Both the position numbers and the translations under genes were made by a program. Shown here piece after piece: positions 1 to 11,893 of a stretch of 64,000 nt of DNA. The stretch's first letter is position 1; each line of letters begins with the position of its first letter. The notes under the pieces were generated by a model, which was given only the letters and a program-made list of their open reading frames with translations, was not told the origin of the DNA and did not search any database. Origin of the DNA: Sordariomycetes sp. S80-01Y (taxonomy: Eukaryota; Ascomycota; Sordariomycetes); the NCBI GenBank assembly GCA_037042185.1, contig JAXQJY010000027.1:1612001-1676000 (forward strand), in the 5' to 3' direction.

Positions 1-593
1 TTATTGTCCTCGTACCAGTAGGCCATCTTACGAGGTCCAAGGGCACGCACACGGATGATGGCCTTCCCGCTGACGAGCAGCGCTGGGATCAAATCGTCAA
101 GCGCGCGCGGACGGCCGTTTTGAAGACCATCGCAGCCCGGACTGGAAGCACTACTTTACAGCAGTCGATCGCTCATGAGATCGTGAACACGCCCCTGACG
201 TGGGAGAACAAGTTCAACCTGGATAAAGGCGCCATTCTTGGCCTCAGCCACAACTTCTTCAACGTCCTTTGGTTCCGGCCCAAGACCAAGGCGCCTGAAC
301 TGGAAAGCACCTACTTTGTCGGCGCGAGCACACATCCCGGAACAGGTGTGCCGATTGTGTTAGCTGGAGCCAAGATTACAGCTGAGCAGATCTTGGGCGA
401 CCTCGGGCTGCCCGCGCCATGGAACAAAGATGGAAAGAAGGCAAAGGGTCTCTCCGAGGCCATGGACTCAAAGAGGAACACCATCCTCAAGTTTGGCACA
501 GAGGAATTTGTAATGATGGTGCTGGCCGGCTTCTTCATTCTTCTCGTTTCGTACTTGGCACCGCTGTTTTCCGTTCCTGCACTTCGCTCATAG
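1..593 (+). CDS. Phytoene desaturase (CrtI/AL-1/CarB type), 3' part
   Basis: The open frame enters from the left edge (first full codon at base 3) and gives the last 196 residues of a carotenoid phytoene desaturase, the FAD enzyme that dehydrogenates phytoene towards lycopene or torulene precursors. The diagnostic CrtI-family C-terminal signature is present: an ASTHPGTGVPIVLAGAK stretch at about bases 327-380, which in the family contacts FAD. A hydrophobic segment near the C-terminus (GFFILLVSYLAPLF) fits membrane association, as known for fungal AL-1/CarB. In Fusarium and relatives this gene sits in a car cluster with carRA, carX and carO; the window shows only its downstream side, where no carotenoid gene follows. 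The 5' part and true start lie outside the window. The family call is secure. Confidence 0.93.
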   Translation, partial: IVLVPVGHLTRSKGTHTDDGLPADEQRWDQIVKRARTAVLKTIAARTGSTTLQQSIAHEIVNTPLTWENKFNLDKGAILGLSHNFFNVLWFRPKTKAPELESTYFVGASTHPGTGVPIVLAGAKITAEQILGDLGLPAPWNKDGKKAKGLSEAMDSKRNTILKFGTEEFVMMVLAGFFILLVSYLAPLFSVPALRS

Positions 594-686
594 ATGATGG
601 ATGGTGTGTACTCAGCAAGCGATTAATGACTCTCTTATCAATTCCTACATGTCATGACGTGTCTCGTAACCTCGTAATGATCATAT

Positions 687-1088
687 CTAGGCACCGTACT
701 TCTTGTCCTTGTCCTCGACGAAGAACTCGTTGCCGGTGGTGTCCTTGTACTTGCCGCGGATGAAGTCGGAAACCGCCTCGTCTTTCGCTTGCTCGGCAGC
801 GGATTCGTTGGATTGGTCTCCCTGGCCCATGAACTTCTCCTGGACAAAGTCGACAGCTGAGGGAGCTTGTCAGCATGCATGCTCTCGGTGCTCTTCCTGA
901 AGAGAGAGCGAGGTAGGGGGAGACGTACCCTTGTCAAGACCGTCCTCGTTCTTCTCACCCTTCTTGCCGCCACCGGCGAAGTTGTTGACGCTGTCCATGA
1001 TACCGCCGCCCCCAGACTTGTTCTCGTCCTTCTTGTTGTTGTTAGAGTCGTTGGAGTCTCCTCCGGTGAACTTGTTGACGAAATCCAT
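687..1088 (-). CDS. Small acidic repeat protein, conserved fungal type, unknown function
   Basis: Two exons (1088-929 and 856-687) join in frame across a 72-bp GT-AG intron to give 109 residues. I do not recognise a named domain. The N-terminal half is Gly/Asn/Lys-rich and contains two copies of a M-D-x-V-N-x-F-x-G-G unit (residues 1 and about 30). A third related unit, VDFVQEKFMGQG, opens exon 2 and is followed by a highly charged stretch ending in KKYGA. There is no signal peptide, membrane span or cysteine, so it is probably cytosolic and partly disordered, like small stress-related fungal proteins; that role is inference. The start was chosen because a TATTTAAATA element lies about 95 bp upstream. 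It converges on the phytoene desaturase gene. Confidence 0.72.
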
Positions 1089-1180
1089 GGTGGGTGGTGG
1101 CTGGGTTTGGTGGTTTACTGTTTGATGTGGATGGGATGTGGGAAGGGAGAGAACGTGGTGGGGGGATCGGACGGTGATGG

Positions 1181-1190
1181 TATTTAAATA
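1181..1190 (-). promoter_or_regulatory. TATA-like element of the small acidic protein gene
   Basis: The palindrome TATTTAAATA lies about 93 bp upstream of the ATG at 1088, a usual distance for a fungal TATA box. Confidence 0.45.
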
Positions 1191-2150
1191 GGTGACTACA
1201 GTCCCTGTGAAACAGAGAGCTAGACTAAGCCCACGGCCAAGGCGCTGGGTTCGAATCAGGGCCAACTGGCTTGGTTTAGGTTGGCGGGGATGATGTAGTT
1301 TGGTACAGTTAGGGTGAGCGAGCTTGATTCCACGCCCGATCTTAGTGGTCGGCAATCATGCAGAGTTCAGCTGTGCCGGGGTCCCTGAGCTTGATATCGA
1401 CTGTTTCATGGCCAAAGCAGGTTTAGGCCCGGTGGGCGATCGTACCCGAAGGTGGGAGTGACGATGCGATGCTGCGGACGAGGACTGAGACCGAATGGCA
1501 GATGGTGGGGGCGTGACGTCGGTTATGAGGGGGCGGGGTAGCTTCAAGTTACCTTAGCTGTGGCCGCTGGCATGAGCTTTAAGTTTCGGCACGTATTGCA
1601 CTGCCAACTGGGCATGACTGGGCGTGATTGGGCGTGTTCTGAGCCGGGAACAAGGGGTAATGTTCAGTGAGGCGATATCAAAGGCCACCGGAAGTATACA
1701 AGTGCTGGGTCAATGTTTTCTCGGATCAACAGGCGAAGTGAATCCTCAGTTTCGGCTAGCCAAGTACGTCATGCGTCCTACCGATAAAGGTAGGCGGCCT
1801 AGCTTGACCGTTATGCGACGAGCTCATAATTTGAGGCAAAACACCCAGCACAGCTACTCCCGTAAATATGAAGAGATTATACTAGATCCAAAGAGATGGA
1901 AAGGCCGGATTACGGGATGAGTGACGGTGCAAAGACTCAAGATGAGTCTTCGCGTCAGCCAGCCAAGGGGCCAGTGGGGCGTACTGTGGCCTGCCGGTTG
2001 AGTCAGGCCTTGAAAATCGACGCGTTTTGCGACAACGAACAATCAACACCAACGTCTGCAGGAGACTACAAAGTCTGCTCGTAGCAGCGAGCTTTAATCC
2101 TCTGAGCATCATTAATTCCACCACAGAGCGCCACGAGGGCTACCGACGCC
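1191..2150. other. Intergenic, divergent promoter region
   Basis: About 1 kb separates two divergently transcribed genes. It holds only short unrelated frames and no recognisable gene. A GGTTCGAATC string near 1248 resembles a tRNA B-box but has no tRNA around it. Confidence 0.5.
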
Positions 2151-4123
2151 ATGTCTAAGCCACGAGACGACATTCTGCGGAAGCCTCTCTACGGTACGCA
2201 ACCTCAGTCGCTACGGCGGAACATCGCTGACCGTCCTTAGTCTACGACCTCCCACCTAACGTTCTCGAGAGTCTCACCCCGAAAGTCGAAGGCGACGATG
2301 TCGTCCCTCCTGAACCCGAGTCGCGAACCTCGAAAGAGCCCAGCCCAAGCTCGTCATCCGACAACCTCGTAGGATCGCAGACCTGCTCCTTGTGCAACCA
2401 GACCTTCACCTCCTTTCAAGAGCAGCGGAGCCATCAGAAGTCGGATCTACACAACTACAACCTTAAGCAAAAGCTACGCGGGAAGAACCCTGTGTCAGAG
2501 GTCGAGTTCGAGAAGCTGATCGGGGACCTAGACGAGTCCTTGTCGGGGTCGGACTCGGACGAGTCGGAAGAGGAAGAAGATGGGGATAAGCAAGACTCTA
2601 CGCTTACGGCGCTTCTCAAGCGTCAAGCAAAGTTGGCCGATAAAGGGAACGGGGAGGAAGACGAGACGGAGGATGCCCATCTGAACCCCACGAAGCGGAA
2701 TCGAGGGAAGCCTCCGCTGTTGTGGTTCAGCACGCCACTGCTGCCGGAGAACCACTACTTTGGCATGTATAGAGCCATCTTGACAGGAGAGGAACAGCGG
2801 TTACCGAACTTGGTCGATGTGGTCAGGAAGAAGCAGCTCGAGCCCATCAAAATTCCACAGCCGGCCAAGGACGGCACGCTGCCAGAGGTCGCCTACAAAG
2901 GACCGCACATCTTCCTGTGCATGATTGGCGGTGGGCACTTTGCGGCCATGGTCGTCTCACTCGCCCCCCGTCCCTCCAAGGGCACAACCATGAACCGAGA
3001 AGCTACCGTTCTCGCCCATAAGACGTTCCACCGCTACACGACCCGGCGCAAACAAGGAGGTTCGCAATCCGCAAACGACAATGCGAAGGGGAATGCACAC
3101 TCGGCTGGTTCCAGCATCCGACGATACAACGAAACGGCGCTGATTCAGGATGTTCGAGCGTTGCTGCAGGACTGGAAGGCCTTGATCGACACCTCTGAGC
3201 TGCTGTTCATTAGGGCAACCGGTTCGACGAATCGGCGGACCCTATTTGGTCCGTACGAGGGACAGGTGTTGACGCACAACGATACAAGATTGCGCGGGTT
3301 TCCTTTCAGCACGAGAAGGGCGACGCAAAATGAGCTCATGAGGTCCTTCATCGAGCTCACTCGACTCAAAGTTCGCGAAATCGATCCAGCACAGGCAGCA
3401 CCGAAGGACACCGAGTCACCGACACCTGCGAAAACCAGCACGCCAAAACCGACGAAACCCAAATTGACGGAAGAGGAAGAGACGGCGTTGCTACACACAT
3501 CTCAAATTCAAGCCTTTGTGCGTCGGTCAAAGCTGCCAGCTTTGCTGTCCTACTTCAAGAACAACGGCGTTAGCCCCGACTTCGAGCTCCAACCGCCTGA
3601 GCAGAATCATCACGCACCCAGGGCTCTCCATCTCGCCGCCGCACAGAATTCGGCAGCCGTGGTACAGGGTCTACTCACACGCGGTGGCGCCGACCCCACC
3701 CTTCAAAACCGAGAGGGCAAGACAGCCTTCGAGCTGGCCGGCGACCGTGCTACGCGAGACGCGTTCCGTGTTGCGCGCTCCGAACTGGGCGAAGAGAAGT
3801 GGCCGTGGGACGCGGCAAAGGTGCCCCAGGCGATGAGCAAGGCTGAGGCCGAGAGCAGGGAAGAGAGGGAGAAGAAGGAGGCCGGCCAGAAGGAGGCTGA
3901 GCGACGCAAGGCTGAGGAGGACCGATTACGGGCTGAGCCGATGGAGGTCGAGAACAAGAAGGCGAAGGCCAATGCCCTTGCTGCGGGGCTGACCAAGACG
4001 CCCCAAGAGAGAAGGGAGGAGGAGGCCAGAGGCCTGACCCCTGAGATGAGGCAGAGGCTCGAGAGGGAACGTAGGGCTCGGGCGGCGGAGGAGAGGCTAA
4101 AGAGGATGCAAGGCGGCAGTTGA
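2151..4123 (+). CDS. VMS1: Vms1/ANKZF1 family peptidyl-tRNA hydrolase (ribosome quality control)
   Basis: Exons 2151-2193 and 2241-4123 give 641 residues, close to yeast Vms1 (about 630). Domains in order: a C2H2 finger (C63, C66, H79, H85); an acidic linker; the VLRF1 release-factor-like domain from about residue 236, with the HIFLCMIGGGHFAAMVV core and the catalytic-type GSQ motif at residues 288-290; an ankyrin region at about 465-525; then a charged coiled coil ending in an Arg/Ala-rich helix that fits a VCP/Cdc48-interacting motif. In yeast and man this protein releases nascent chains from tRNA on stalled 60S subunits and protects mitochondria. The first exon (MSKPRDDILRKPLY) matches the conserved N-terminus of the family and fixes the start. 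All expected parts are present. Confidence 0.93.
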
Positions 4124-4679
4124 GTTTCCCTCTGGAGTGGGATCTTACTTTTGAATCGAAGCTGCAGCCCGTAGAGGTCTGAGCCTCTACCTGACTCCTC
4201 GTGGCCACTTTGGTGCCAGTCTCGCAACCCGCGAATGTGATGCGTTGCACGTCCTCGGCTAAGCTTGGGTACAGCGCGACCCGTTCCATCTGAGTAAGTC
4301 CTCGAGCATCTGAACAAGTGGAAACGCCTTGACGATGGACTTTGACTCGCTGTCAGATCTGGAACAAGCACGTCAATCCAATGGATCTGGCGCATCTGTC
4401 CCTCAACACCACCCTCTAGGTCGGGATACGTCGACACGCAAACAATGCGAGGAAATCTCACTCCGGGCTGGTCGCGTGAGCTTAGTGCATGATGTGGAAA
4501 TAGAAAAAATGTATCTCAATATTCATAAAAGCCAGACTTTGGAGCCGAGCTGCCTGCGGGGGGGGAGATGGTAGCTGCTCCCTCATCCGCCGCTCGATCC
4601 CTCCCACTAGTTGATCACGCTCAACACAGCGGCCTAAGCTCAAATACTTGCCTACGAGAAGATCAATCTGCCTTTAAAG
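4124..4679. other. Intergenic
   Basis: No convincing gene is seen. Frames on the minus strand here are antisense shadows of the Vms1 coiled-coil region. Confidence 0.4.
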
Positions 4680-4937
4680 ATGAAGTGCGGAAAGTGCGGG
4701 AAGAACCAGCGCGGTGCTGCGGAGAACGGCGTCTGCAAATGCCCTGGACAGATCCAAGCGCGGGACACCGACAAGAGAGCCTACCTGAGCGAGATTGCGA
4801 GGAGGGGCTCCAAGAAGAAGAGCCAACTCGAGAAGGAGCTAGTTCGATCGAATGTCATGCTTGCAAGTGGAAGGAGAGTTGCTCATCCAGATGTGGATTG
4901 CATGGACGCTAGAATAGGAAGTGACGCCAGTGGTTGA
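4680..4937 (+). CDS. Doubtful small cysteine-rich ORF
   Basis: An 85-codon frame starts with a compact cysteine pattern (C3, C6, then a C-x-C at residues 19 and 21 in MKCGKCGKNQRGA...CKC) that could form one metal site. A Lys/Arg/Glu-rich helical middle follows. I do not recognise the family, see no signal peptide and cannot identify introns. It could be a genuine small zinc-ribbon-like protein, the first exon of a longer gene, or chance. The clustered cysteines at the extreme N-terminus are the only reason it is listed. Confidence 0.27.
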   Translation: MKCGKCGKNQRGAAENGVCKCPGQIQARDTDKRAYLSEIARRGSKKKSQLEKELVRSNVMLASGRRVAHPDVDCMDARIGSDASG

Positions 4938-7900
4938 TGGATCCGACTGGAAGGGTCGTTCTGAGCAAGCAATGGCATGCGAAGACTTGAATTATATCAT
5001 TCCGTGTGACTAACGGGTCACATTATAATGCATTCCAGGGTACTTCAAGTGTGAAGGCGTGCGTAGCGTCATGATATTGAGATGAGATTACCCTTGGATC
5101 CCTTTTCCCTACGCCGCCAAGTCACTCATGCTCACAACCAACACTATATGACGCAATCAGCCAGACAAGGGAATTGAGTTCGACTGAACGAATTACACAA
5201 GGGAAGCATCTGACCATAAAAGACATCGGAAGAAGTGTTGGAAACTTGGGCCCATTGCGCCATGTATCAAGTAGTGACTAAGTGCTGAATGAAGATATCC
5301 AGGTCGGAAAAGTGACCCCGAGACAGGCTGTTCATCGTCTTTCTTTGAAATTTGAATCCTTGTATCGCTTCGAATGTGAAATCACCTACTTGGAACGGAC
5401 GTGAGCCTACGAAGACCACTTTTTTCCAACTTGATGGGGAATCAGTCAGTCGCTGAGCAATATCAACGACACAAATCTATGTACTGTGAACCTGAAATTT
5501 TTAGAATAGAGGTAATATAGTAAACTGTTTTTAGAGAGTATGCTGTTGGCAGTTATTTGAAGATTTACTTCTGCGGTTGGGTGTCACAATGCGTACATTC
5601 CGTCACCTTGCACTTGACTCTGATAGGGGATTCTAACAACCCAGGGAATTCTAGATACATAGAATTGGCCTCGCTCCGAAATTATCACTACGGGCACTTG
5701 TATTCTCTCAAAGGATAAACATCATGTATTTCGCAATAGACCACTTTCGAGTCCATGTAAGGTGCTCGGAGAGCTGGTCCAGGGTAGGTTCCGTACAGAC
5801 CACGAGCTCGCAACCGTTGACCCTCAGCCTACTGCTCACTACGTAAGGGGGTCCCTCTGAACAGTCGATGTGGACGAATCCGAGGACTCGCAAGGCCATT
5901 GTTGGCCTTCTCGCACAGAGCTGTATGGCTCGCATTCACAACCAAGTGACTTACAAGAAGCCTTAGTCTATCCACTTTTCTCTACGCATGAATTCGCGGC
6001 TGCAAAGAGGCGGATTCCGTGGAAGCCAGCTGCCGATCTCTTGAGAAAAAACCCTCAGCGATGGAGTTCAATGTGTACGCTGAAAGCCAAATCAACACGT
6101 GAGGCTCAGAAAACAGCTCAGAGACGGTTGAAACGAGTCAAGCAACTGGCGTGAGCTCACTGTTACGGCGAACGTGAGTTGATACAGGGATCTATTAGTG
6201 TATGGTTTAGCGTCTCGTCGATCCGGCTCCAAGCCCGAGGTCGATGCGCCAGAGAGCCCAACAGGGCAGTCCTTGAGAGAAACGGCTGAAGGGCCCAATG
6301 GAAGCTGCCCAGCAGCGAAGTGGACTGTCGCTGGCTGGAACCTTCTCGTGTTGCCAGATTCAGGTGAGCGATGTGATGGAAATCCATGAACGGGTGGTCC
6401 GCGGCATCCCCAGCCCGACCGTCGGCTTTCTCTGTGCGCTTGATTTCCGCGCCCTCCACATGAAAAGCTTGGTAAATTGCAAGCTCATACTGGGCAATGC
6501 TCGATGATGCCAGTTGCGCCACCTTGCCTGAGCAGGCGCTTCTGGGCTGGCGTGGCTTCACCACAACAGCAACGGCGCTTTCGAACCGCTGAGAGAGGTG
6601 CCGGCGTCTGGGGAGGCCATACAATAGCGGCAGATGGACTTCTCAAACATGACCGTCCTCGTCCGGGAGGATTTGAGGCGCGGCGATTGGCTGTCCTGAA
6701 CGGCCAGATGCTGAAACGAAGCCATCAACCCCTGGCTTGGCAAAAAGCCACCCACCACCGCATGTCAAAACCGCCAGTGCCATCAGGAACCGCATGTACG
6801 GGGTAAATATGGTCAGCCACAACACTCATAGCGTCTGCGATTTCCCTTTTCCCATCCGCATCGGGGAGGGAACGGCGGTAACATCCCGTCGCCGCGCAGG
6901 GAAATGAAGCGACGCGGAAGCGACTCGCCAGGCCATGCCCTCATCTCAGGCAACTGAACTATTGACCGACGGTACGGCGCGCTTCTATAGAGAACCCTGC
7001 CTGCTATTGCATGGCGACGTGACGTGACAGGTGCCACCGGGGACTCGGGCGAGGCTCTAGCAAGGGCGCCACGGGGGCGCGGGACATCAGCTTGCCAGTT
7101 TGAGTCTCGATGCCGACGGTGGCGCTTGGCGGGGGGTCCGAGGCTGGACTGAGGCTTGGCCGAGGACTCCAGGCGTTGCTGAAACGAGAGGTTGCCCCGG
7201 ACGGTGAATCGGCTAGATACGGTGGCCCCAGCGATACAAGTTGCAGCTTATAGCCGTTCGATCGGAGGATTAGAGGGCCCATGCGAGGCATGCACTGCAA
7301 GCGAGGGGCGGCATGGATTCGATGGAGGGGCCTTTGTTCCTGTCGGCAGCGAAAAAGGCCTCAGGGTCAAGGACCAGCGCTGGAAGTGGATGATCTGGGG
7401 GATGTCGATGCTGCCAATCGAGGTTGGTGGTGACAACTCGTCGCGTTTCTGATTGCGGTGGGAGAGGAAAAGACGAGTCGCCATGGCCCACTGGAACCCA
7501 CCGGCGGAAGGTGCGGGTGCATCGTTCCTGCAGTAGCGTCCACAGTGGAAGGTTTTCGGAAGGAACCCCTGACAAACAGGGGTTTGTTTGTTCCAGGTCG
7601 TTCCTTCCTTTTGGCTCTTTGCCATCCAAATCCTCCCCCCAACGCGGTCCGTCGTCTCGGAAGTCTCGAATTTGACAGATGGGGCCCGAGCAGAGCTGAG
7701 CTTTGTGCTGGAACTAAGAAACGCTGATCACTCATGCCCAACATTGGCCTTTCGGAGCATCGTGGTGAAGTTCTGACCGGCGCAGATCTGAGTTGGTCGG
7801 CTCTGACATGCAGTCAGCGTCGATCAGATCTCTGGGCACCCAGCGACTTGGTCTCTAGTCTAGAGGATGATCAAGGTGAGACAAGGCGCTCGTAGAATAT

Positions 7901-9100
7901 TTCGGAAAATTCAAGAGTCCACAACGTCACGGTGCCTCCCTTCCCCTCCGGATAGCGGATCGTGGAGAAGAGGTTAATAGAGCTCATCTGCCGAGCAGGA
8001 GCTCATCTTGGGCGACGCGCTAAGAGAGGCAGAATCTAATAGTGTCAGGTAACGGGTTGCCTCGACACAACGGTACCCGTGGACGAGTGGCCTGCTGTTT
8101 CAGGCGCTACAGTTCCAAAAATGGAAACCACGGCAGAGCAGCATCTCTGTGTGCAGCTGGTGGGTGGTGGCAGCTTGTTTCAACTGTCCCATTTCGAACA
8201 GCGCTCGCGAGGTCGCTCACTGACTCGAAACAAGGTCACGAGCTCCCGTCTCAGGCCTGCCGCTGGGCGCTTCCGGAGACTGGAACTTTGTACTAGCTGG
8301 TATCAGGGTCTCCTCATGCATCACCGCAAAAGAGGCACCGCGGATGGCAGGAGCAATTACCGGGTACGAGGACCAAGAATATGTCGACCAGCGAACGATA
8401 ATACGGTGCGCACAGTACTTACACCAAGTTTGTGCAGTGCACATGAACTGCGCGTGCCCAAGCAAGAAGCAACCAAGCAATGACAAGCCTTCGCATGGCA
8501 TCGTTCTAGGCGCCAAGGGTACTGTACGGGGCATCGTCAGGGGTGCGGACTCCGAAGCGGCTGGGACGTTGAAGGTGGGGCCGGGCGGTTTGACCATGTG
8601 CCCGGAGGCTGTTTGGAGCGCTTCGAGGGCCAGTGGCTGTAGGTGCCACTGTCAGTGGCTGCCGTGGCCTGCGAGACGCTTGGGCGACAACGTCCCATCG
8701 ACATCCTCCTCTGCTTCATCCTCAACGCCTACGCTCCGTAGGCTGCAGCGATGCACGCGCAAAATCCATCCGTGAAACACTCTGTCAATGGCCTTACAGC
8801 ACTGCCCCGTTTCAGATCATGCGCTTTAGTCAGAAGCAACCCTTCCGAATCGGCTTTCGATCTGCTGCTCCGCAGGCGCAGGCGCAGGGCCAAGTCCCTC
8901 GTCGCCTCTGCTCTCATGGACCAGGGCTGAAGCTCATGCCCGACCAGAGCAGGGGTCTGAGCTTCACCACTCACCACCGTGGACATGGGTGCAGGTGAAG
9001 CCAGCCAAGATGGAACGCTCGGCTCCTGGCCACCGTTTCCCCCTCGCTCCAACCTGGCCTGCCTCCGTCTTGGGCGAGTGCTCGCTTCCCTGCGGCCTCG
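4938..9100. other. 4.1-kb gene-poor stretch
   Basis: No frame longer than about 155 codons occurs and none resembles a known family. The first part (about 4,950-5,800) looks visibly AT-richer than the flanks; the rest is GC-balanced. The last 1-2 kb probably belongs to the promoter of the GPI wall-protein gene. No terminal repeats or transposase remains were recognised. Confidence 0.4.
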
Positions 9101-9103
9101 TTG

Positions 9104-9108
9104 TATAT
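9104..9108 (+). promoter_or_regulatory. TATA box and pyrimidine-rich leader of the GPI wall-protein gene
   Basis: A TATATA-like element in TTGTATATAG lies 217 bp upstream of the ATG. It is followed by a strongly CT-rich tract (about 9,120-9,220), the arrangement typical of highly expressed filamentous-fungal genes. Confidence 0.5.
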
Positions 9109-9320
9109 AGTCTTCAACATCCTCCGGCCTTCTTCTGTCTTGTTCCCTCCTCTCTATCAAGCTTTCTGTCCACTCTTCTTTCGTTGTCTCTCAGTCTATC
9201 GCTATTTCCTTCTTGGGATCAAAGTCATTCGTTTCCTTTGACCCGCCCTCGTTCCAAACTACTTTGATATTTACATTTGACTCAACAAACATAGTACCGT
9301 TGTACACTACACTCACTACC

Positions 9321-11260
9321 ATGAAGAACGCCTTCGCTCTTTTGGCGGCCGCTGCGGCTGGTCCCGCCGCCGCTACAGTACGTTGACACTCAACCCAAGG
9401 CCCTCTTACCTGCTCTAACCTTTTCCCCAGTTCGGCCACGGTGGTTTCGGTGGAGGTTTCGGTGGTGGTGTCGACCTGGACTTCGGCTTCGGCAAGAAGT
9501 GGCACGGTGCCGACAAGTTCACTTGCCCCGGTAACTCCAACAACAAGTGTGACGACAAGTTCAAGGGCGGCTTCGACTGGAAGGACCTCATCCCTGGAAA
9601 GTTCGACAGCTACCTCGGCTTCGACTTCGATGGCTTCGAGTGCATCGACCTCGGCGGCATTGGCAAGGTCATCTCCGGAGAGTGTGGTCAGGACCGTGAC
9701 ACTGCTCCTCGCTTCGGTTGCGGCAAGGACTCCTTCACCGACAAGTTTTCCGTGAAGGAGTTCGACATCGATGTTGAGTTCGACTGCCGTCTCGAGTTCC
9801 ACTACGACATGCCCGATGGCTCCCAGTGCAAGCAGTCCTCCGACTGCTTCAAGGGTGTCAACAAGATCAAGAACACCCAGTGTGGTCTTGCCACTGACGT
9901 CCGCGTCGTCTTCCCCGACCAGCCCAACAAGAAGAAGGACACTTGCAAGATCAACATCCCCAAGATCGACTTCGACTGTGACGACAACGAGCCTGAGCCT
10001 ACCCCTGAGCCCACTCCTGAGCCCACCCCCGAGCCTACTCCTACCCCTGAGGAGCCCGAGACCCCTGAGCCCACCTCTGAGGCCCCTGAAGTCTCTACCA
10101 CTGCCTCTGAGAAGCCCGAGGAGCCTGAGCCAACCAGCGAGTCTCCTGAGCCTACCTCCGAGACCCCCGAGGAGCCTGAGCCCACCACTGAGTCTCCCGA
10201 GCCCACCTCTGAGACTCCTGAGGAGCCTGAGCCTACCTCCGAGACCACTTTCAGCCAGCCTCCCACCAACGGCACTGTCACCTCTGCTCTCCCCACCGTC
10301 TCCTTGACCACCCCCCCTGCCGAGGTCACCACCGCTCCTCCTTCCACCACTCAGATGACCACCTCCACCGTCTTCACCACTGAGATCAAGACCATCACCG
10401 ACTGCGGCCCTGAGGTTCCTGACTGCCCTGCCGACGGCACCAAGGTTGTCACCGAGACCATTGCCATCTCCACCACTGTCTGCCCCGTCGACGATGTCGA
10501 GCCCACCGCCACCTCTGCTGAGTCTCCCGAGGAGCCTGAGAAGTCCGAGACCCCCAAGCCCACCGGTGGTGCTGATGTCCCCGAGCTTCCTGACCTCGAG
10601 CTTCCTTGCCCCGACGTTGTCCCCAAGTGCCTGAACACCTGGCTCCACATTGTCAAGGAGTGCAAGGACAACCTCGACGTCTCTTGCTTCTGCCCCAACA
10701 AGCAGTTCGTCGAGGAGGCCTACACCTGCCTCTACGCCCACGGTGAGACCGACGACATCATCTCCGAGGCCGTCCAGTTCTTCCAGGGCATCTGCGCTCC
10801 TTTCATCCCTGAGAACCCTGGTATCGTCACTGACATCGACTCCATCACCTCTTGCATCACTGTCACTGGCACCCCCACCGTCACCTCGGTCCCTTACACC
10901 ACCATTGTCGTCGAGACCACCATCACCGAGCCTTGCGTCTCCGACGGTGTCACCATCCCCGAGTCTTCCACCACCAAGACCATCTCCACCGAGATCACCG
11001 TCCCTGAGGTTCCCGTCCCTACCACCCCCGTCGAGCCTGCCCCCACTGGCGGCGAGGAGCTCCCCGTTCCTCCTCCCACCCAGGCTCCCGAGGTGCCCTC
11101 TGACGCTCCTCCTGCCACCACCTTCTTCACCACCCAGCCCGGCACCATCAGCCAGCCCGTCCCCACCTCGAACCTGCCCGTCCCTACTGCCGGTGCAGCT
11201 CAGGTCAAGGCTGGCTTCGTCGGTGCTGCCGTCATGGTCGCTGTCGCCGCCGCTTTCTAA
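9321..11260 (+). CDS. GPI-anchored Ser/Thr/Pro-rich cell wall protein with CFEM-like cysteine domain
   Basis: Exons 9321-9377 and 9431-11260 give 628 residues. Exon 1 is an Ala-rich signal peptide. Then come a Phe/Gly-rich stretch, a cysteine-bearing N-terminal domain (to about residue 195), a Pro/Glu/Thr-rich stalk at about 205-295 made of EPTP and PEEPEPTSE repeats, and VTxTTxxC-type wall repeats. A cysteine domain at about 410-480 has the C-x-C core and cysteine spacing of CFEM domains. The protein ends in a hydrophobic GPI signal (VKAGFVGAAVMVAVAAAF). CFEM proteins can bind haem or act at the surface; that is family knowledge, not shown here. Codons end very strongly in C, suggesting high expression. 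The strong bias also leaves long open shadow frames on both strands. Confidence 0.87.
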
Positions 11261-11893
11261 ACGGCTCAATCACATTTCCTAAGAAAGAAAAACGCAGATA
11301 GAGTACAAAAGCACATGTACATCTTGGCCTCACGCGGGCCCGAAGCATACCCTTCTTACGATCCTTACGAATAATAGCATTGGTGTACAGAGAGATCAGG
11401 CGACGAAGGCGGTTGGATATGGGAGAAAATGTTGTAGACGCATCATATACCCTGCGCTGGTCTTTGTAATCTTAATCATGTTCCAAAATGGAATAACATG
11501 TGCTCAGTTTGACACTCATCTTGTTTGCCTCCTATTAGTGCCCTCTCGCTTCTCCTGCCTCGACCTTAGACCCTAAATTGACCATTGGCCGTTCACTTCC
11601 AGTTGCGGAGTCCAATGATACTCTTGTCAGTCACCACGTTTGTGCAGTTTGCAAATAAGAAAGAAGCCCGAGATCTGTGCATGCACATGGGAACGACTTT
11701 ACTAGGGACTTCGTCACGTCGGAATGAACTTCCGAGACTGTCTAGAGGGACGACGTCTCGAAGCATAGGGCAGCTGACTCTTAGACACCTTTATTTAAAC
11801 ACTCACGGGCACGGCAAGGACAAGCGATTGAGTGATAAGTTTGTCTATTTCTGTGAATGACACGCTACCTATTGCTACGGACAGAGGTTCCAA
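11261..11893. other. Convergent intergenic region
   Basis: This is the 3' flank of two convergent genes. Only short frames occur and nothing is recognisable. Confidence 0.4.

Noticed and set aside
1200-1290. tRNA B-box-like string GGTTCGAATC
   Set aside because: The flanking bases cannot form T-stem, acceptor stem or anticodon arm.
3703-4461. 252-codon minus-strand frame
   Set aside because: Antisense shadow of the charged Vms1 coiled coil.
9191-11269. 692-codon minus-strand frame, Gly/Asp/Leu-rich
   Set aside because: It is antisense to the spliced GPI wall-protein gene. Its composition is the mirror of strongly C-ending codons and repeat DNA, and it has no domain.
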